From Pseudoclavibacter terrae (GTDB taxonomy: Bacteria > Actinomycetota > Actinomycetes > Actinomycetales > Microbacteriaceae): DNA of 64,000 nucleotides. Below, piece after piece: positions 16,885-25,738 of this stretch (positions within the stretch are counted from its first letter, which is position 1; each line of letters starts with the position of its first letter). The notes beneath the pieces are model-generated. The model worked only from the letters and a program-made list of their open reading frames with translations, was not told the DNA's origin and did not search any database. The stretch covers positions 372,001 to 436,000 of the forward strand of contig NZ_WBJX01000003.1 of assembly GCF_008831075.1 (NCBI RefSeq), read 5' to 3'. A program made the position numbers and the translations under genes.

Positions 16885-17970
16885 TCAGTTGCGTGCCTTG
16901 CGGGGGATGACGACCTCGCGGATGAGCAGGATGATGCCGGCGGAGATCGGGATCGCGACGAGTGCGCCGAGGAGGCCGAGCAGCGTGCCACCCGCGAGGG
17001 CCGCGATGAGCACCACGGAGCCGGGGATCTGCACGGCCTTCGACATGACTCGCGGGGTGAGGATGTACGCCTCGACCTGCATGTAGACGAGCATCGAGAT
17101 GAGCACGATCAGTGCCGAGATCGGCGACGCGAAGAGCGCGATGATCGTCATGACGATGGTCGTGACGATCGTTCCGATGAGTGGGATGAGCGTGATGAAG
17201 AACACCACGACGGCCACGATGAACGGGTACGGGGCGCCGACGGCCCACAGCAGCAGGCCGCTGAAGACGGAGTTGATGAAGGCGAGCACGACCATGCCGC
17301 TCAGGTAGGACCCGACGGACGCCATGATGCGCTCGGCGTAGTCCTCGAAGCGCGGTCGCACCGACGCGTCGATGAGCGAGTAGCCGGCCTGCTTCATCTT
17401 GCCGAGCGTCGCGACGAAGTTGATGACGAGGATGAAGATGAAGATGCCGCTCGAGACCCCGTTGACGATGGTCGTGCCTACCTGCAGGGCCCCGCCGCCG
17501 ACCGTCGCCCACGTGTTCGGGTCGACGAGCGTGTCCTGCGCCCAGTCGAGGGCGTTCTGGGCGGCGCCGTTCGTCGCCCTGTTGACGTCGTCGAACCAGC
17601 CCTCGGCGATGAGGCGGTCGACCTCCTGCGGCACGGTCGTCGCGAGCTGCGTGATCTGCGAGACGAGGATGGGGACGACGACCCAGACGAGGCCGACGAC
17701 GATCGCGATGAAGGCCAGGATGACGACGACGATCGCCATCCCGCGCTTGAGGCCCTTCCGCTGCAGCCAGCGCACGAGCGGGTCGAGTCCGAGGGTGATG
17801 AAGAACGCCACGAAGATCGACACGAGCACGGAGGACAGCTGCATGACGGTGGTCGCGAGGAGCGCCGCGAGCAGCAGTCCGATCGCGACCCAGAACCCCC
17901 ACATGACGGGGTTCCTGCGGAACAGGTCGGCCGTCGTCTTGGACAGTGCCGCTCGGGTTGGGTCGGCCAT
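16885..17970 (-). CDS. AI-2E family transporter (YdiK/TqsA-like membrane protein)
   Basis: This is a 361-residue integral membrane protein with about seven or eight helices. ATG 17970 follows GGAGG with 5-nt spacing. Characteristic features are the paired N-terminal helices, a central soluble segment (residues about 110-170), and the C-terminal PLIGTIVTTI and IPGSVVLIAALAGGTLLGLLGALVAIP motif that defines the family. Members are annotated as autoinducer-2 exporters but many act as Na+/H+ or other exporters, so the substrate is open. It is divergent from the GntR gene. Confidence 0.87.
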   Translation of the reverse strand: MADPTRAALSKTTADLFRRNPVMWGFWVAIGLLLAALLATTVMQLSSVLVSIFVAFFITLGLDPLVRWLQRKGLKRGMAIVVVILAFIAIVVGLVWVVVPILVSQITQLATTVPQEVDRLIAEGWFDDVNRATNGAAQNALDWAQDTLVDPNTWATVGGGALQVGTTIVNGVSSGIFIFILVINFVATLGKMKQAGYSLIDASVRPRFEDYAERIMASVGSYLSGMVVLAFINSVFSGLLLWAVGAPYPFIVAVVVFFITLIPLIGTIVTTIVMTIIALFASPISALIVLISMLVYMQVEAYILTPRVMSKAVQIPGSVVLIAALAGGTLLGLLGALVAIPISAGIILLIREVVIPRKARN

Positions 17971-18054
17971 CGGTGCCTCCTCGGCAACAGGGGGTGCGCT
18001 CGCCAGGGAGGGCGTCTGCTCGCCAAGGTTATGGCACGTTCGACTCGCGTGGTT

Positions 18055-18116
18055 ATGTATGCACAGGCTGGCAATGTCCGGAATGTGCTTGCCTGAAAGT
18101 CGGCTAATGCATACAT
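18055..18116. promoter_or_regulatory. Paired GntR-type operators upstream of the prp operon
   Basis: ATGTATGCA (18055-18063) and its exact inverse TGCATACAT (18108-18116) are 44 nt apart. The first reads TGT-ATGC-ACA, itself a GntR-like half-palindromic site. They flank the region where the divergent prp and AI-2E promoters should lie. Binding by the adjacent GntR protein is inference. Confidence 0.55.
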
Positions 18117-18143
18117 TGAGGGATGTTCGAACGAGGGGGTTCC

Positions 18144-18854
18144 ATGCGTGCCAGTGATCGGGTCTACGCGGTGCTCCGCGAGGAGATCCTCGCGGGCGCG
18201 CTTCCACCCGGCACCGTCCTCACCGAGGTGGAGCAGGGAAGCCGCCTCGATGTCTCCCGCACGCCGGTCCGCGGCGCCTTCACTCGGCTTCTCGCCGATG
18301 GCTTGGTCCGCAGCCAGTCGCCTCGGGTCCTCGTCGTCTCCGAGATCAGCACCGAGCGGGTCGTGCAGCTCTACGAGCTCCGAGAGGCGCTCGAGACGCA
18401 GGCCGCGGCGCTCGCGGCGATGCGCCGTGAAGCGACGCAGTTCGAGGCCATCCGCATCCGACTGCTCGAGGCCCCTCAGCTGCTCGAGCTCGGTGACGCG
18501 GGTGTCATCGAGTACTTCGAGCTGGTGGATGCCCTCGATCGTGCCATCGATGAGGCGGCCGCCAGCGAGTACCTGAGCGTGGCGCTCGAGTCGTGCCGCC
18601 TTCACTCGTCACGGGTGCGCAGGCTGTCGAGCCACAATCCGGAACGACTCCGGGAAGCGGCGAGCGAGCACCTCGGTGTCGTCGACGCGATCCTCGCGAG
18701 GGACCCGCGCCTCGCATCGCACGCGACCCACTTCCACCTGCATCGGAGCCTCACGACCGCGCTCGCCTCACTGCAGGCGCATGAGCCGCAGCCGAGCGCG
18801 CCGCGCCCGACCCTGTCCCAGCCATCTCCTCCCGAAGGGATCCTCTCCACGTGA
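18144..18854 (+). CDS. GntR-family (FCD) regulator of the 2-methylcitrate operon
   Basis: This is a 236-residue regulator from ATG 18144 ([15 protein letters not shown]), 4 nt after AGGGGG. The N-terminal winged HTH (residues about 5-70) shows [16 protein letters not shown] and [12 protein letters not shown]. The C-terminal all-helical FCD ligand domain has metal-type histidines late ([19 protein letters not shown]). The stop overlaps the prpD start (GTGA), so it is co-transcribed with the operon and likely senses a propionate-pathway intermediate. Two inverted ATGTATGCA sites lie upstream. Confidence 0.88.
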   Translation: MRASDRVYAVLREEILAGALPPGTVLTEVEQGSRLDVSRTPVRGAFTRLLADGLVRSQSPRVLVVSEISTERVVQLYELREALETQAAALAAMRREATQFEAIRIRLLEAPQLLELGDAGVIEYFELVDALDRAIDEAAASEYLSVALESCRLHSSRVRRLSSHNPERLREAASEHLGVVDAILARDPRLASHATHFHLHRSLTTALASLQAHEPQPSAPRPTLSQPSPPEGILST

Positions 18855-20386
18855 ATCTCCACGACGTCCGAGTCCACCGAAGCGACGAGAACCTCGAGCG
18901 CCACGACCAGTTGGCGTGGAAGATCGCCGAGGTCGCGGCCGACCCCGTCCCCGTCCAGGCGGACGTGACCGACATGGTCATCAACCGGGTCATCGACAAC
19001 GCCGCCGTCGCAGCGGCCTCCCTCACGCGGGCCCCGATCGTCGCGGCCCGTGACCAGGCGCTCGCGCACGGCGTCTCGCGGCACGGCGTCGGCGCGACGC
19101 TCTTCGGGCTCGAGGATGCGCAGCGCACGTCGCCGGAGTGGGCGGCCTGGGCGAACGGCGTCGCGGTGCGCGAGCTCGACTACCACGACACGTTCCTCGC
19201 CGCCGAGTACTCGCATCCGGGCGACAACATCCCGCCGATCCTCGCCGTCGCCCAGCACCTCGCCGGCCAGCGGGCGATCTCCGGTGAGCAGCTCGTGCGC
19301 GGCATCGCGACGGGCTACGAGATCCAGATCGACCTCGCCAAGGGCATCTGCCTCCACAAGCACAAGATCGACCACGTCGCGCACCTCGGCCCATCGGCCG
19401 CCGCGGGCATCGGCACGCTCCTCGGCCTCGACGCGGAGACGATCTTCCAGGCCGTCGGCCAGGCACTGCACACGACCACGGCGACGAGGCAGTCGCGCAA
19501 GGGCGAGATCTCGACGTGGAAGGCGCACGCGCCGGCCTTCGCGGGGAAGATGGCGGTCGAAGCCGTCGACCGCGCCATGCGCGGCCAGACCAGCCCGACC
19601 CCCATCTACGAGGGTGAAGACGGGGTCATCGCCTGGCTCCTCGGCGGCGTGGATGCGCGCTACCAGGTGCCGCTCCCGGATTCGGGGGAGTCGAAGACCG
19701 CGATCCTCGACAGCTACACGAAAGAGCACTCGGCCGAGTACCAGGCGCAGGCCTGGATCGACCTCGCCCGCAAGCTCCACAACGAGCACCCGCAGCTTGC
19801 CACGGCCCCCGACCGGATCGAGCGCATCCTCATCCGCTCCTCCCACCACACGCACTTCGTGATCGGCTCCGGAGCGAACGACCCGCAGAAGTACGACCCG
19901 TCGGCGAGCCGGGAGACGCTCGACCACTCGATCCCGTACATCTTCACGGTCGCCCTGCAGGACGGCGCCTGGCACCACGTCGGCTCGTACGCGCCGGAGC
20001 GCGCGGCGAGGCCGGACACGGTCGAGCTGTGGAAGCGTGTCGTGACCGAGGAGGACCCGGAGTGGACCCGCCGCTACCACTCGTTGGACATCGCCGAGAA
20101 GGCGTTCGGCGGCAGCGTCGAGATCACGCTCACCGACGGCACGGTCATCCGGGACGAGATCGCCGTCGCCGACGCGCACCCGCTCGGCGCGCGGCCGTTC
20201 GCGCGCGCAGAGTACGTGAACAAGTTCCGCACGCTCGCGGCGGGCGTCGTCGACGACGGTGAGATCGAGCGCTTCCTCGACACGGCACAGCGCCTCCCCG
20301 AGCTCGCGCCTGGGGAGCTCGGCCAGCTCGGCTTCGTCGCGCTGCCCGGCACGATCGAGTACACCGAAGGTGGGGGGATCTTCTGA
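18851..20386 (+). CDS. prpD: 2-methylcitrate dehydratase PrpD
   Basis: It dehydrates 2-methylcitrate to 2-methylaconitate in propionyl-CoA breakdown. The 511-residue MmgE/PrpD protein begins at GTG 18851, overlapping the regulator stop. Typical segments are visible: the N-terminal helical domain ([16 protein letters not shown]), [31 protein letters not shown] and the Lys-rich [18 protein letters not shown] region of the active site. The length fits PrpD rather than the shorter generic MmgE. The stop overlaps the prpB start (TGATG). Confidence 0.95.
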   Translation: MNLHDVRVHRSDENLERHDQLAWKIAEVAADPVPVQADVTDMVINRVIDNAAVAAASLTRAPIVAARDQALAHGVSRHGVGATLFGLEDAQRTSPEWAAWANGVAVRELDYHDTFLAAEYSHPGDNIPPILAVAQHLAGQRAISGEQLVRGIATGYEIQIDLAKGICLHKHKIDHVAHLGPSAAAGIGTLLGLDAETIFQAVGQALHTTTATRQSRKGEISTWKAHAPAFAGKMAVEAVDRAMRGQTSPTPIYEGEDGVIAWLLGGVDARYQVPLPDSGESKTAILDSYTKEHSAEYQAQAWIDLARKLHNEHPQLATAPDRIERILIRSSHHTHFVIGSGANDPQKYDPSASRETLDHSIPYIFTVALQDGAWHHVGSYAPERAARPDTVELWKRVVTEEDPEWTRRYHSLDIAEKAFGGSVEITLTDGTVIRDEIAVADAHPLGARPFARAEYVNKFRTLAAGVVDDGEIERFLDTAQRLPELAPGELGQLGFVALPGTIEYTEGGGIF

Positions 20387-21300
20387 TGCTGTACGCCAAG
20401 ACCAGCCCAGCCGACAAGCGCGCCGCGTTCCGCGCGAGCCTCGCGAGCGGCGAGCTGCTGCGCTTCCCTGGCGCCTTCAACCCGCTCTCGGCCCGCCTCA
20501 TCGAGCAGAAGGGCTTCGAAGGCGTCTACATCTCCGGAGCCGTGCTCTCGGCCGATCTCGGGCTGCCGGATATCGGCCTCACGACGCTCACCGAGGTCGC
20601 CGGCCGTGGCAAGCAGATCGCCCGCATGACGGAGCTGCCCGCCATCATCGACGCGGACACCGGTTTCGGGGAGCCCATGAACGTCGCCCGCACCGTGCAG
20701 GAGCTCGAGGACGCGGGCCTCACCGGCATGCACATCGAGGACCAGGTCAACCCGAAGCGCTGCGGACACCTCGACGGCAAGCAGGTCGTCGACGAGGAGA
20801 CCGCGCTGAAGCGCATCAGGGCGGCGGTGGATGCGCGGCGAGATGACAACTTCCTCGTCATGGCCCGCACCGATATCCGGGCGGTCGAGGGGCTCGACGC
20901 CTCCATCGACCGCGCGAAGAAGCTCGTGGATGCGGGTGCCGACGCCATCTTCCCCGAGGCCATGGCCTCGCTCGAGGAATTCGAGGCCATGCGCGCCGCG
21001 GTCGACGTACCACTGCTCGCCAACATGACCGAGTTCGGCAAGAGCGAGCTCTTCACGGTGCAGCAGCTCGCCGACGTCGGCATGAACCTCGTCATCTGGC
21101 CCGTCTCGACGCTCCGCATCTCCATGGGGGCGACCGCCGGTGCGCTCGACGAGCTCATCAGCTACGGGACCCTCACCGGCAAGCTCGACGAGATGCAGCA
21201 CCGCTCGGAGCTGTACGACCTTGTCGACTACGAGGGGTATAACCACTTCGACAGCGGAGTGTTCAATTTCACCGTTCAGGAAAGGCCGGGTCAACGATGA
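20386..21300 (+). CDS. prpB: 2-methylisocitrate lyase PrpB
   Basis: It cleaves 2-methylisocitrate to pyruvate and succinate. The 304-residue product carries the family active site NPKRCGH (Cys126), the metal-binding segment DADTGFGEP and MHIEDQV. ATG 20386 overlaps the prpD stop, and its own stop overlaps the prpC start (ATGA). The length and KRCGH motif separate it from isocitrate lyase, which is much longer. Confidence 0.96.
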   Translation: MLYAKTSPADKRAAFRASLASGELLRFPGAFNPLSARLIEQKGFEGVYISGAVLSADLGLPDIGLTTLTEVAGRGKQIARMTELPAIIDADTGFGEPMNVARTVQELEDAGLTGMHIEDQVNPKRCGHLDGKQVVDEETALKRIRAAVDARRDDNFLVMARTDIRAVEGLDASIDRAKKLVDAGADAIFPEAMASLEEFEAMRAAVDVPLLANMTEFGKSELFTVQQLADVGMNLVIWPVSTLRISMGATAGALDELISYGTLTGKLDEMQHRSELYDLVDYEGYNHFDSGVFNFTVQERPGQR

Positions 21301-22412
21301 CTGAGCAGGAGATCTACAAGGGCCTCGCAGGGGTGCCCGTCGACTACAGCGCCATCTCGAAGGTCAATCCGGAGACGAACTCGCTGCTGTACCGCGGCTA
21401 CCCGGTGCAGGAGCTCGCAGCGCAGAAGAGCTTCGAGGAGGTCGCCCTGCTGCTGTGGGGCGGCGAGCTGCCGAGCGAGTCCGAGCTCGCCGACTTGGTG
21501 GCGCAGGAGCGTGCGGGTCGTGCGCTCGCGGACAACGTGCGCGCCGTGATCGACGCGCTGCCGAAGTCAGCGCATCCGATGGACGTGGTGCGCACGGCAG
21601 TGAGCATCATCGGCGCCAACGACCCGGACGCGGAAGACCCGTCGGCGGATGCGGAGCTCGCGAAGGCGAAGGCGCTCTTCGCCGCGCTGCCCGCGATCGT
21701 CGCGTACGACCAGCGGCGCAGGCACGGGCTGGAGCTCGTCGAACCGCGCGATGACCTCGACTACTCGCAGAACTTCCTCTGGATGACCTTCGGTGAGGAG
21801 GCTGCCCCCGAGGTCGTCGACGCCTTCCGCGTCTCGATGGTGCTCTACGCCGAGCACTCGTTCAACGCATCCACGTTCACCGCCCGCGTGATCACCTCCA
21901 CGACGGCCGACCTCTACTCGGCCGTCGTCGGCGCCGTGGGTGCGCTCAAGGGGGCGCTGCACGGCGGCGCGAACGAGGCGGTCATGCATACGTTCGACGA
22001 GATCGGCGAGGCCGCCAACGTCGAGGCGTGGCTCGACGACGCCCTCGCGAGCAAGAAGAAGATCATGGGCTTCGGGCACCGCGTCTACAAGAACGGCGAC
22101 TCACGCGTGCCCACCATGCACGCGGCGCTCGAGCGGCTGGTCGAGCACTACGACCGCCCGGACCTGCTCGAACTGGCCGAGGCCCTCGAGAAGAGCTTCG
22201 GCGAGCGGAAGGGCATCAAGCCCAACCTCGACTATCCGGCTGGCCCCGCGTACCACCTCATGGGGTTCGATACCCAGACCTTCACGCCGATCTTCGCGGC
22301 GGCGCGCATCACCGGATGGACGGCTCACATCATGGAGCAGGCGGCGGCCAACTCGCTCATCCGCCCGCTTGCGGTCTACAACGGCGTCGACGAGCGTCAC
22401 CTCGACGGCTGA
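21297..22412 (+). CDS. prpC: 2-methylcitrate synthase PrpC
   Basis: It condenses propionyl-CoA with oxaloacetate. The 371-residue citrate-synthase fold protein has the histidine motifs GALHGGANEAVM and GFGHRVYKNGDSRVP and the catalytic Asp in NLDYPAGPAYHLMGF. The shorter length and operon position favour methylcitrate over citrate synthase. It closes the regulator-prpD-prpB-prpC unit; a 64-bp hairpin repeat lies 26 bp after the stop. Confidence 0.95.
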   Translation: MTEQEIYKGLAGVPVDYSAISKVNPETNSLLYRGYPVQELAAQKSFEEVALLLWGGELPSESELADLVAQERAGRALADNVRAVIDALPKSAHPMDVVRTAVSIIGANDPDAEDPSADAELAKAKALFAALPAIVAYDQRRRHGLELVEPRDDLDYSQNFLWMTFGEEAAPEVVDAFRVSMVLYAEHSFNASTFTARVITSTTADLYSAVVGAVGALKGALHGGANEAVMHTFDEIGEAANVEAWLDDALASKKKIMGFGHRVYKNGDSRVPTMHAALERLVEHYDRPDLLELAEALEKSFGERKGIKPNLDYPAGPAYHLMGFDTQTFTPIFAAARITGWTAHIMEQAAANSLIRPLAVYNGVDERHLDG

Positions 22413-22438
22413 CCCGCGGCCGGGCCTCGCTCGACGAC

Positions 22439-22502
22439 TCGGGATGGGTATGTCCCTTCGTGTTGGGGAACTTCCCGCAACAAAGGGATGTTTCCAGCCG
22501 GA
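22439..22502. repeat. 64-bp interspersed hairpin repeat, copy 4 (prpC downstream)
   Basis: It starts TCGGGATGGG and is 64 bp long like the three copies near 12.1 kb, ending CCGGA. The outer stem uses GTCCCTT/AAGGGAT where copy 1 has CTCGCTT/AAGCGAG, including one compensatory pair change. The inner AACTTCCCGCAA is conserved. It again lies in a convergent spacer. Confidence 0.78.
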
Positions 22503-22544
22503 GCGTCGAAGATGCCTCGATCGGGGCCGCGCGTGCGGCGTCGA

Positions 22545-22883
22545 TCAGCGCGGACGGATGCTGGCCGACGTCTCGAGAAGCCTCGGCGCCTCGAGACGAT
22601 ACAGCCCCCACGTGCCGCTGCGCTCATAGCTGAGGTACCCGCCGTCGACGAGGACCCGCAGGTGGTGCGAGGCCGTGGACTGCGCGCATCCGAGAGCAGC
22701 CACTAGCTCGGTCACCGTCGTCGGCCGATCGGGATTCGCCGCGACGAGCGAGAGGATGCGCAGCCTTGTCGGGTCGGCGAGCACCTGGAGTCCGTGGGCG
22801 AGCGCGTTGGCGCTCGCAGCGTCGAGCGGAGCCGCGGAAGCGGCACCGGGCCACGCGAAATCAGGAGTCGGCGTCACGACCAC
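22545..22883 (-). CDS. ArsR-family winged-helix regulator
   Basis: This is a 112-residue DNA-binding protein. The core ADPTRLRILSLVAANPDRP, TVTELVAALGCAQSTASHHL and the wing GGYLSYERSGTWGLYRL define the ArsR fold. The metal motif ELCVCDL is absent and only one Cys is present, so classical arsenic or metal sensing is unlikely. GTG 22883 (or 22877) starts within the last codons of the MarR gene, an overlap of about 23 nt, so the two regulators are probably co-transcribed. Confidence 0.82.
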   Translation of the reverse strand: MVVTPTPDFAWPGAASAAPLDAASANALAHGLQVLADPTRLRILSLVAANPDRPTTVTELVAALGCAQSTASHHLRVLVDGGYLSYERSGTWGLYRLEAPRLLETSASIRPR

Positions 22884-23325
22884 GCCCGCCCGCCTGCCCG
22901 AGGCGCAGCTTGGTGCACAGGTACTGCAGGGTGCGCAGCTCGTCGGCGTCGAGCGCGCTTGTCATCCGCTCCTGGATGTTGCGCATGTGGGTGCGCGCCG
23001 CGCGCGTGAACTCGGCCCGACCGTCCGGGGTGATCTCGATGAGCGTGGAGCGCAGGTCGAGCCGGTCGTCGATCTTGACGAGGAAGCCGCGCTGCACAAG
23101 GCGGTCGACGAGCCGCGACACGGACGACTGCGTGATGAGCACGTTGCGGTTCAGGTCTCGCAGGCGGATGCGCCCCTGCGGTTCGCGGACGACGTTGAAG
23201 AGTACGTCGTACTCGTTCATCGACATCGAATTGCTCGCGAACTCGCCGCGCAGCTCACGCATGATGGAGACCTGCGCACGAAACAGCGATTCCCACGCCT
23301 CTACGGGGTTGCTCGTCGTCGGCAT
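22861..23325 (-). CDS. MarR-family transcriptional regulator
   Basis: This is a 154-residue winged-helix regulator starting at ATG 23325. The HTH lies at about residues 50-100: LRDLNRNVLITQSSVSRLVDRL followed by the wing KIDDRLDLRSTLIEITPDG with the conserved D-x-R-S motif. A perfect 16-bp palindrome 40 bp upstream is the likely autoregulatory operator. It overlaps the downstream ArsR-type gene. The ligand and other targets are unknown. Confidence 0.88.
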   Translation of the reverse strand: MPTTSNPVEAWESLFRAQVSIMRELRGEFASNSMSMNEYDVLFNVVREPQGRIRLRDLNRNVLITQSSVSRLVDRLVQRGFLVKIDDRLDLRSTLIEITPDGRAEFTRAARTHMRNIQERMTSALDADELRTLQYLCTKLRLGQAGGRGRDADS

Positions 23326-23364
23326 CGGGCCTCCTGCTTCTTCGTCTCGGCAGCTTCCGTCGAG

Positions 23365-23380
23365 TGTACTGGCCAGTACA
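23365..23380. promoter_or_regulatory. 16-bp perfect palindrome, probable MarR operator
   Basis: TGTACTGGCCAGTACA is a perfect dyad 39 bp upstream of the MarR start, where the promoter should be. Length and symmetry match MarR-type operators. Confidence 0.65.
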
Positions 23381-23468
23381 TTGCTCGGCGGAATCCGGCG
23401 CGATGATGGGGCAGGACTGCCCTGATCCGGGTACTCCGATGCGGAGGAGGGAACGGCTCGGCGTGCGC

Positions 23469-24164
23469 TCAGAGGCGGTCGGGTGACTGCGCGTTCGGGT
23501 ACAGCACGTCGACGTCGGCGTGCCGGTCGAAGCGGTATCCGGTTCCGCGCACCGTGCGCACGATGTCGCCGTACGCGCCGAGCTTCGAGCGGAGGCGTCG
23601 GACGTGCACGTCGATGGTGCGCTCGTTCGGTCGCTCCTCGTCGCTGTCGCGCCAGAGGATGTCGATGATCTCTGTGCGGTCGACGGTGCGGCCCTCGCGA
23701 AGCACCAGCGCCTGGAGGAGCTCGAACTCCTTGTAGGTGAGGCCGGCGTTCTCGCCGGAGACGCTCACGCGCTTGCGGGTCGTGTCGATCGTGACGCCCT
23801 CCGCCGGGTCCGGCTGGTGGTCCTCCTCGACGCCGCGCGCGGCCAGCGCCTGCGGGTCCTGGAGCGCGAGGCGAACGACCTCGACGTCGCGACCTCCCGC
23901 GCCCTTGGGGGCGAGCGCCACGGCGGCGTGCGTCTCAGCATGCGGCGCAACCTCGGCCGTGACGCGCTTGAGCGCCTCGACGAGCTCGGTGAGCGTCGTT
24001 CCGTCGAGGTTGGCTTTGGCCTCGTCGAGGCCGACGTAGAGAACGAAACCGCGCGCCTCTGGCGCGGCGGAGACCGCCTGGACGTAGGCGGGGCGGGGGG
24101 TTTCTGGGATCTGGGTCACGGCATTCAGGGTGCGGGGGCGGCGGAAGTCGGTTGCGAGAGACAT
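23469..24164 (-). CDS. Orphan winged-helix protein with OmpR/PhoB-type DNA-binding domain
   Basis: This 231-residue protein consists of an uncharacterised N-terminal half (residues 1-125, no receiver-domain aspartate pocket) and a C-terminal OmpR/PhoB-type winged helix (LTYKEFELLQALVLREGRTV, NERTIDVHVRRLRSKLG, IVRTVRGTGYRF). It is therefore a response-regulator-like DNA-binding protein without phospho-acceptor. ATG 24164 follows AAAGGA by 8 nt. A strong promoter lies about 335 nt upstream, giving a long leader. The target genes are unknown. Confidence 0.85.
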   Translation of the reverse strand: MSLATDFRRPRTLNAVTQIPETPRPAYVQAVSAAPEARGFVLYVGLDEAKANLDGTTLTELVEALKRVTAEVAPHAETHAAVALAPKGAGGRDVEVVRLALQDPQALAARGVEEDHQPDPAEGVTIDTTRKRVSVSGENAGLTYKEFELLQALVLREGRTVDRTEIIDILWRDSDEERPNERTIDVHVRRLRSKLGAYGDIVRTVRGTGYRFDRHADVDVLYPNAQSPDRL

Positions 24165-24543
24165 TGGGTGAAGTCCTTTGGGGTGATGATGCTCGAGGCG
24201 CCCGCGTGCAGGCGGGGCCGGTTCGCGACGGTTCGCGAACGATGCCGAGGGGCTGGAGCCTCAGCGGGGTGCGACCGGGTGCAGAGAGCAGTGCGGTCAA
24301 GCTGGCCCAGGGGGCGCAGTGTTCCTTCTTCGAGAGAGAGCTTCACGGAGAAGGGGGCAAAGAATGCGGCGACTCGACGAGCAGAATTCGGAGTCAGCGA
24401 CACATTCGACAGGACATCGCGGTGCTGGGCATCATCATGCCAGCGGTTCCCGTCGCCGAAAAGGCGGTCAGGGTGCGCGATGGGTTCGTCATGCGGCCAG
24501 TATGTTTCTTCGTGACCGCGCATGTCAACAGATGACGCGAAGT
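24165..24543 (-). other. Long untranslated leader region of the winged-helix gene
   Basis: These 379 bases separate upp from the winged-helix gene. If transcription starts just after the promoter at 24499-24528, about 330 nt precede the start codon. An in-frame 32-codon reading frame (ATG about 24494, MTNPSRTLTAFS) could be a leader peptide, but it has no homologue known to me. No recognised riboswitch is visible. Confidence 0.4.
24499..24528 (-). promoter_or_regulatory. Vegetative promoter for the winged-helix gene
   Basis: On the minus strand TTGACA (24528-24523), an 18-nt spacer and CATACT (24504-24499) are close to the sigma-70-type consensus. The start would be near 24492. Confidence 0.6.
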
Positions 24544-25179
24544 TTATTCCGCGACACCGTAGAGGCGGTCGCCCGCGTCGCCGAGGCCAGGGACGATGAA
24601 GCCGTCTTCGTTCAGGCCCTCGTCGAGCGCTCCGACGACGACGGTGACGTTCCGGTCCGCGAACGCCTCGCGCATCCGCTCGATGCCCTCGGGGGAAGCG
24701 ACGATGCAGATCGCCGTCACGTCGACCGCGCCTGCGTCGAACAGGAAGTCGATCGCGGCGACAAGTGAACCGCCGGTGGCGAGCATCGGGTCGAGCGCGA
24801 AGCACTGTCGGTTCGCGAGATTCTCGGGAAGACGCTTCGCGTAGGTCTCCGGCTGCAGCGTCTCCTCGTTGCGGCGCATCCCGAGGAAGCCGACCTCGAC
24901 GTTCGGGACGAGCTTGAGGAAGCCGTCGAGCATGCCAAGGCCAGCGCGGATGATCGGCACGACCAGCGGGACGGGGTCGGTCATGCGCAGCCCCGTGGTC
25001 TTGGCGACGGGCGTCTGCAGTTCGTAGGATTCCGTGCGCACGTCGCGGGTCGCCTCGTAGCTGAGCAGCGTCACCAGCTCCTCGACAAGCGAGCGGAACT
25101 GCTGCGACGAGGTCCTCTCGTCCCGCAGCACCGAGAGCTTGTGGGTGATGAGCGGGTGGTCGGCTACGTGCAGGCGCAT
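24544..25179 (-). CDS. upp: Uracil phosphoribosyltransferase
   Basis: It salvages uracil with PRPP to UMP. The 211-residue protein starts at ATG 25179 ([10 protein letters not shown]) and carries the PRPP loop [11 protein letters not shown], the N-terminal [13 protein letters not shown] motif, and the C-terminal uracil-binding [16 protein letters not shown] hexamer 7 nt before ATG suggests a leaderless mRNA. It is divergent from tadA, as in many actinobacteria. Confidence 0.97.
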   Translation of the reverse strand: MRLHVADHPLITHKLSVLRDERTSSQQFRSLVEELVTLLSYEATRDVRTESYELQTPVAKTTGLRMTDPVPLVVPIIRAGLGMLDGFLKLVPNVEVGFLGMRRNEETLQPETYAKRLPENLANRQCFALDPMLATGGSLVAAIDFLFDAGAVDVTAICIVASPEGIERMREAFADRNVTVVVGALDEGLNEDGFIVPGLGDAGDRLYGVAE

Positions 25180-25186
25180 GAAATAC

Positions 25187-25192
25187 AGAGTA
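25187..25192 (-). promoter_or_regulatory. -10 element of a probable leaderless upp promoter
   Basis: TACTCT on the minus strand ends 7 nt before the upp ATG. No Shine-Dalgarno sequence is present. Confidence 0.4.
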
Positions 25193-25251
25193 ACGAAGCC
25201 GGAGGCATCCCGGTGACATCCGCGCGGACCCGCAGCCCCGGCGGTGGGAAG

Positions 25252-25722
25252 ATGGGCAGCGTGTCACTCCACGTCGACGAGCGCCTGCACGAGCTCATGG
25301 GAATCGCCCTTGGCGAGGCAGAACTGGCGCTCGCGAGCGGGGACGTGCCCATCGGGGCCGTCGTCACCGACGCATCCGGCGCCGTCATCGCGACCGCTCA
25401 CAACGAGCGCGAGCTGACCGGCGACCCGACCGGCCACGCCGAGGTGCTCGCCCTGCGCCGCGCCGCGGAGCGGCTCGGTACGTGGCGGCTCGACGGATGC
25501 ACGCTCGTCGTCACGCTCGAGCCGTGCGCCATGTGCGCTGGCGCGATCCTCTCCGCCCGCATCGGCACCCTCGTCTACGGCGCCTGGGACGACAAGGCGG
25601 GCGCCGTCGGGTCGCGGTACGACCTCGTGCGAGATCGACGGCTGCCAGAACGGGCGGTCGTCATCGCGGGCGTGCGCGAGGCGGAGTGCGGGGCCCTCGT
25701 GCGGGGCTTCTTCCGCGACTGA
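25252..25722 (+). CDS. tadA: tRNA-specific adenosine deaminase TadA
   Basis: It deaminates A34 of tRNA-Arg(ACG) to inosine. The 156-residue zinc deaminase has HAE (His62, Glu64 catalytic) in [11 protein letters not shown] and PCAMC (Cys92, Cys95), plus the TadA-specific [14 protein letters not shown]. The start is unsure: ATG 25252 is used, while GTG 25261 has a better-spaced upstream GGGAAG. It converges on a small gene at 25739 with 16 bp between stops. Confidence 0.94.
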   Translation: MGSVSLHVDERLHELMGIALGEAELALASGDVPIGAVVTDASGAVIATAHNERELTGDPTGHAEVLALRRAAERLGTWRLDGCTLVVTLEPCAMCAGAILSARIGTLVYGAWDDKAGAVGSRYDLVRDRRLPERAVVIAGVREAECGALVRGFFRD

Positions 25723-25738
25723 CTCTCGAGCGCTCCGG

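Noticed and set aside
25723-25738. tRNA-Ser often found downstream of tadA
   Set aside because: Only 16 bp lie between tadA and the next gene; no tRNA fits. I saw no cloverleaf elsewhere in the spacers.
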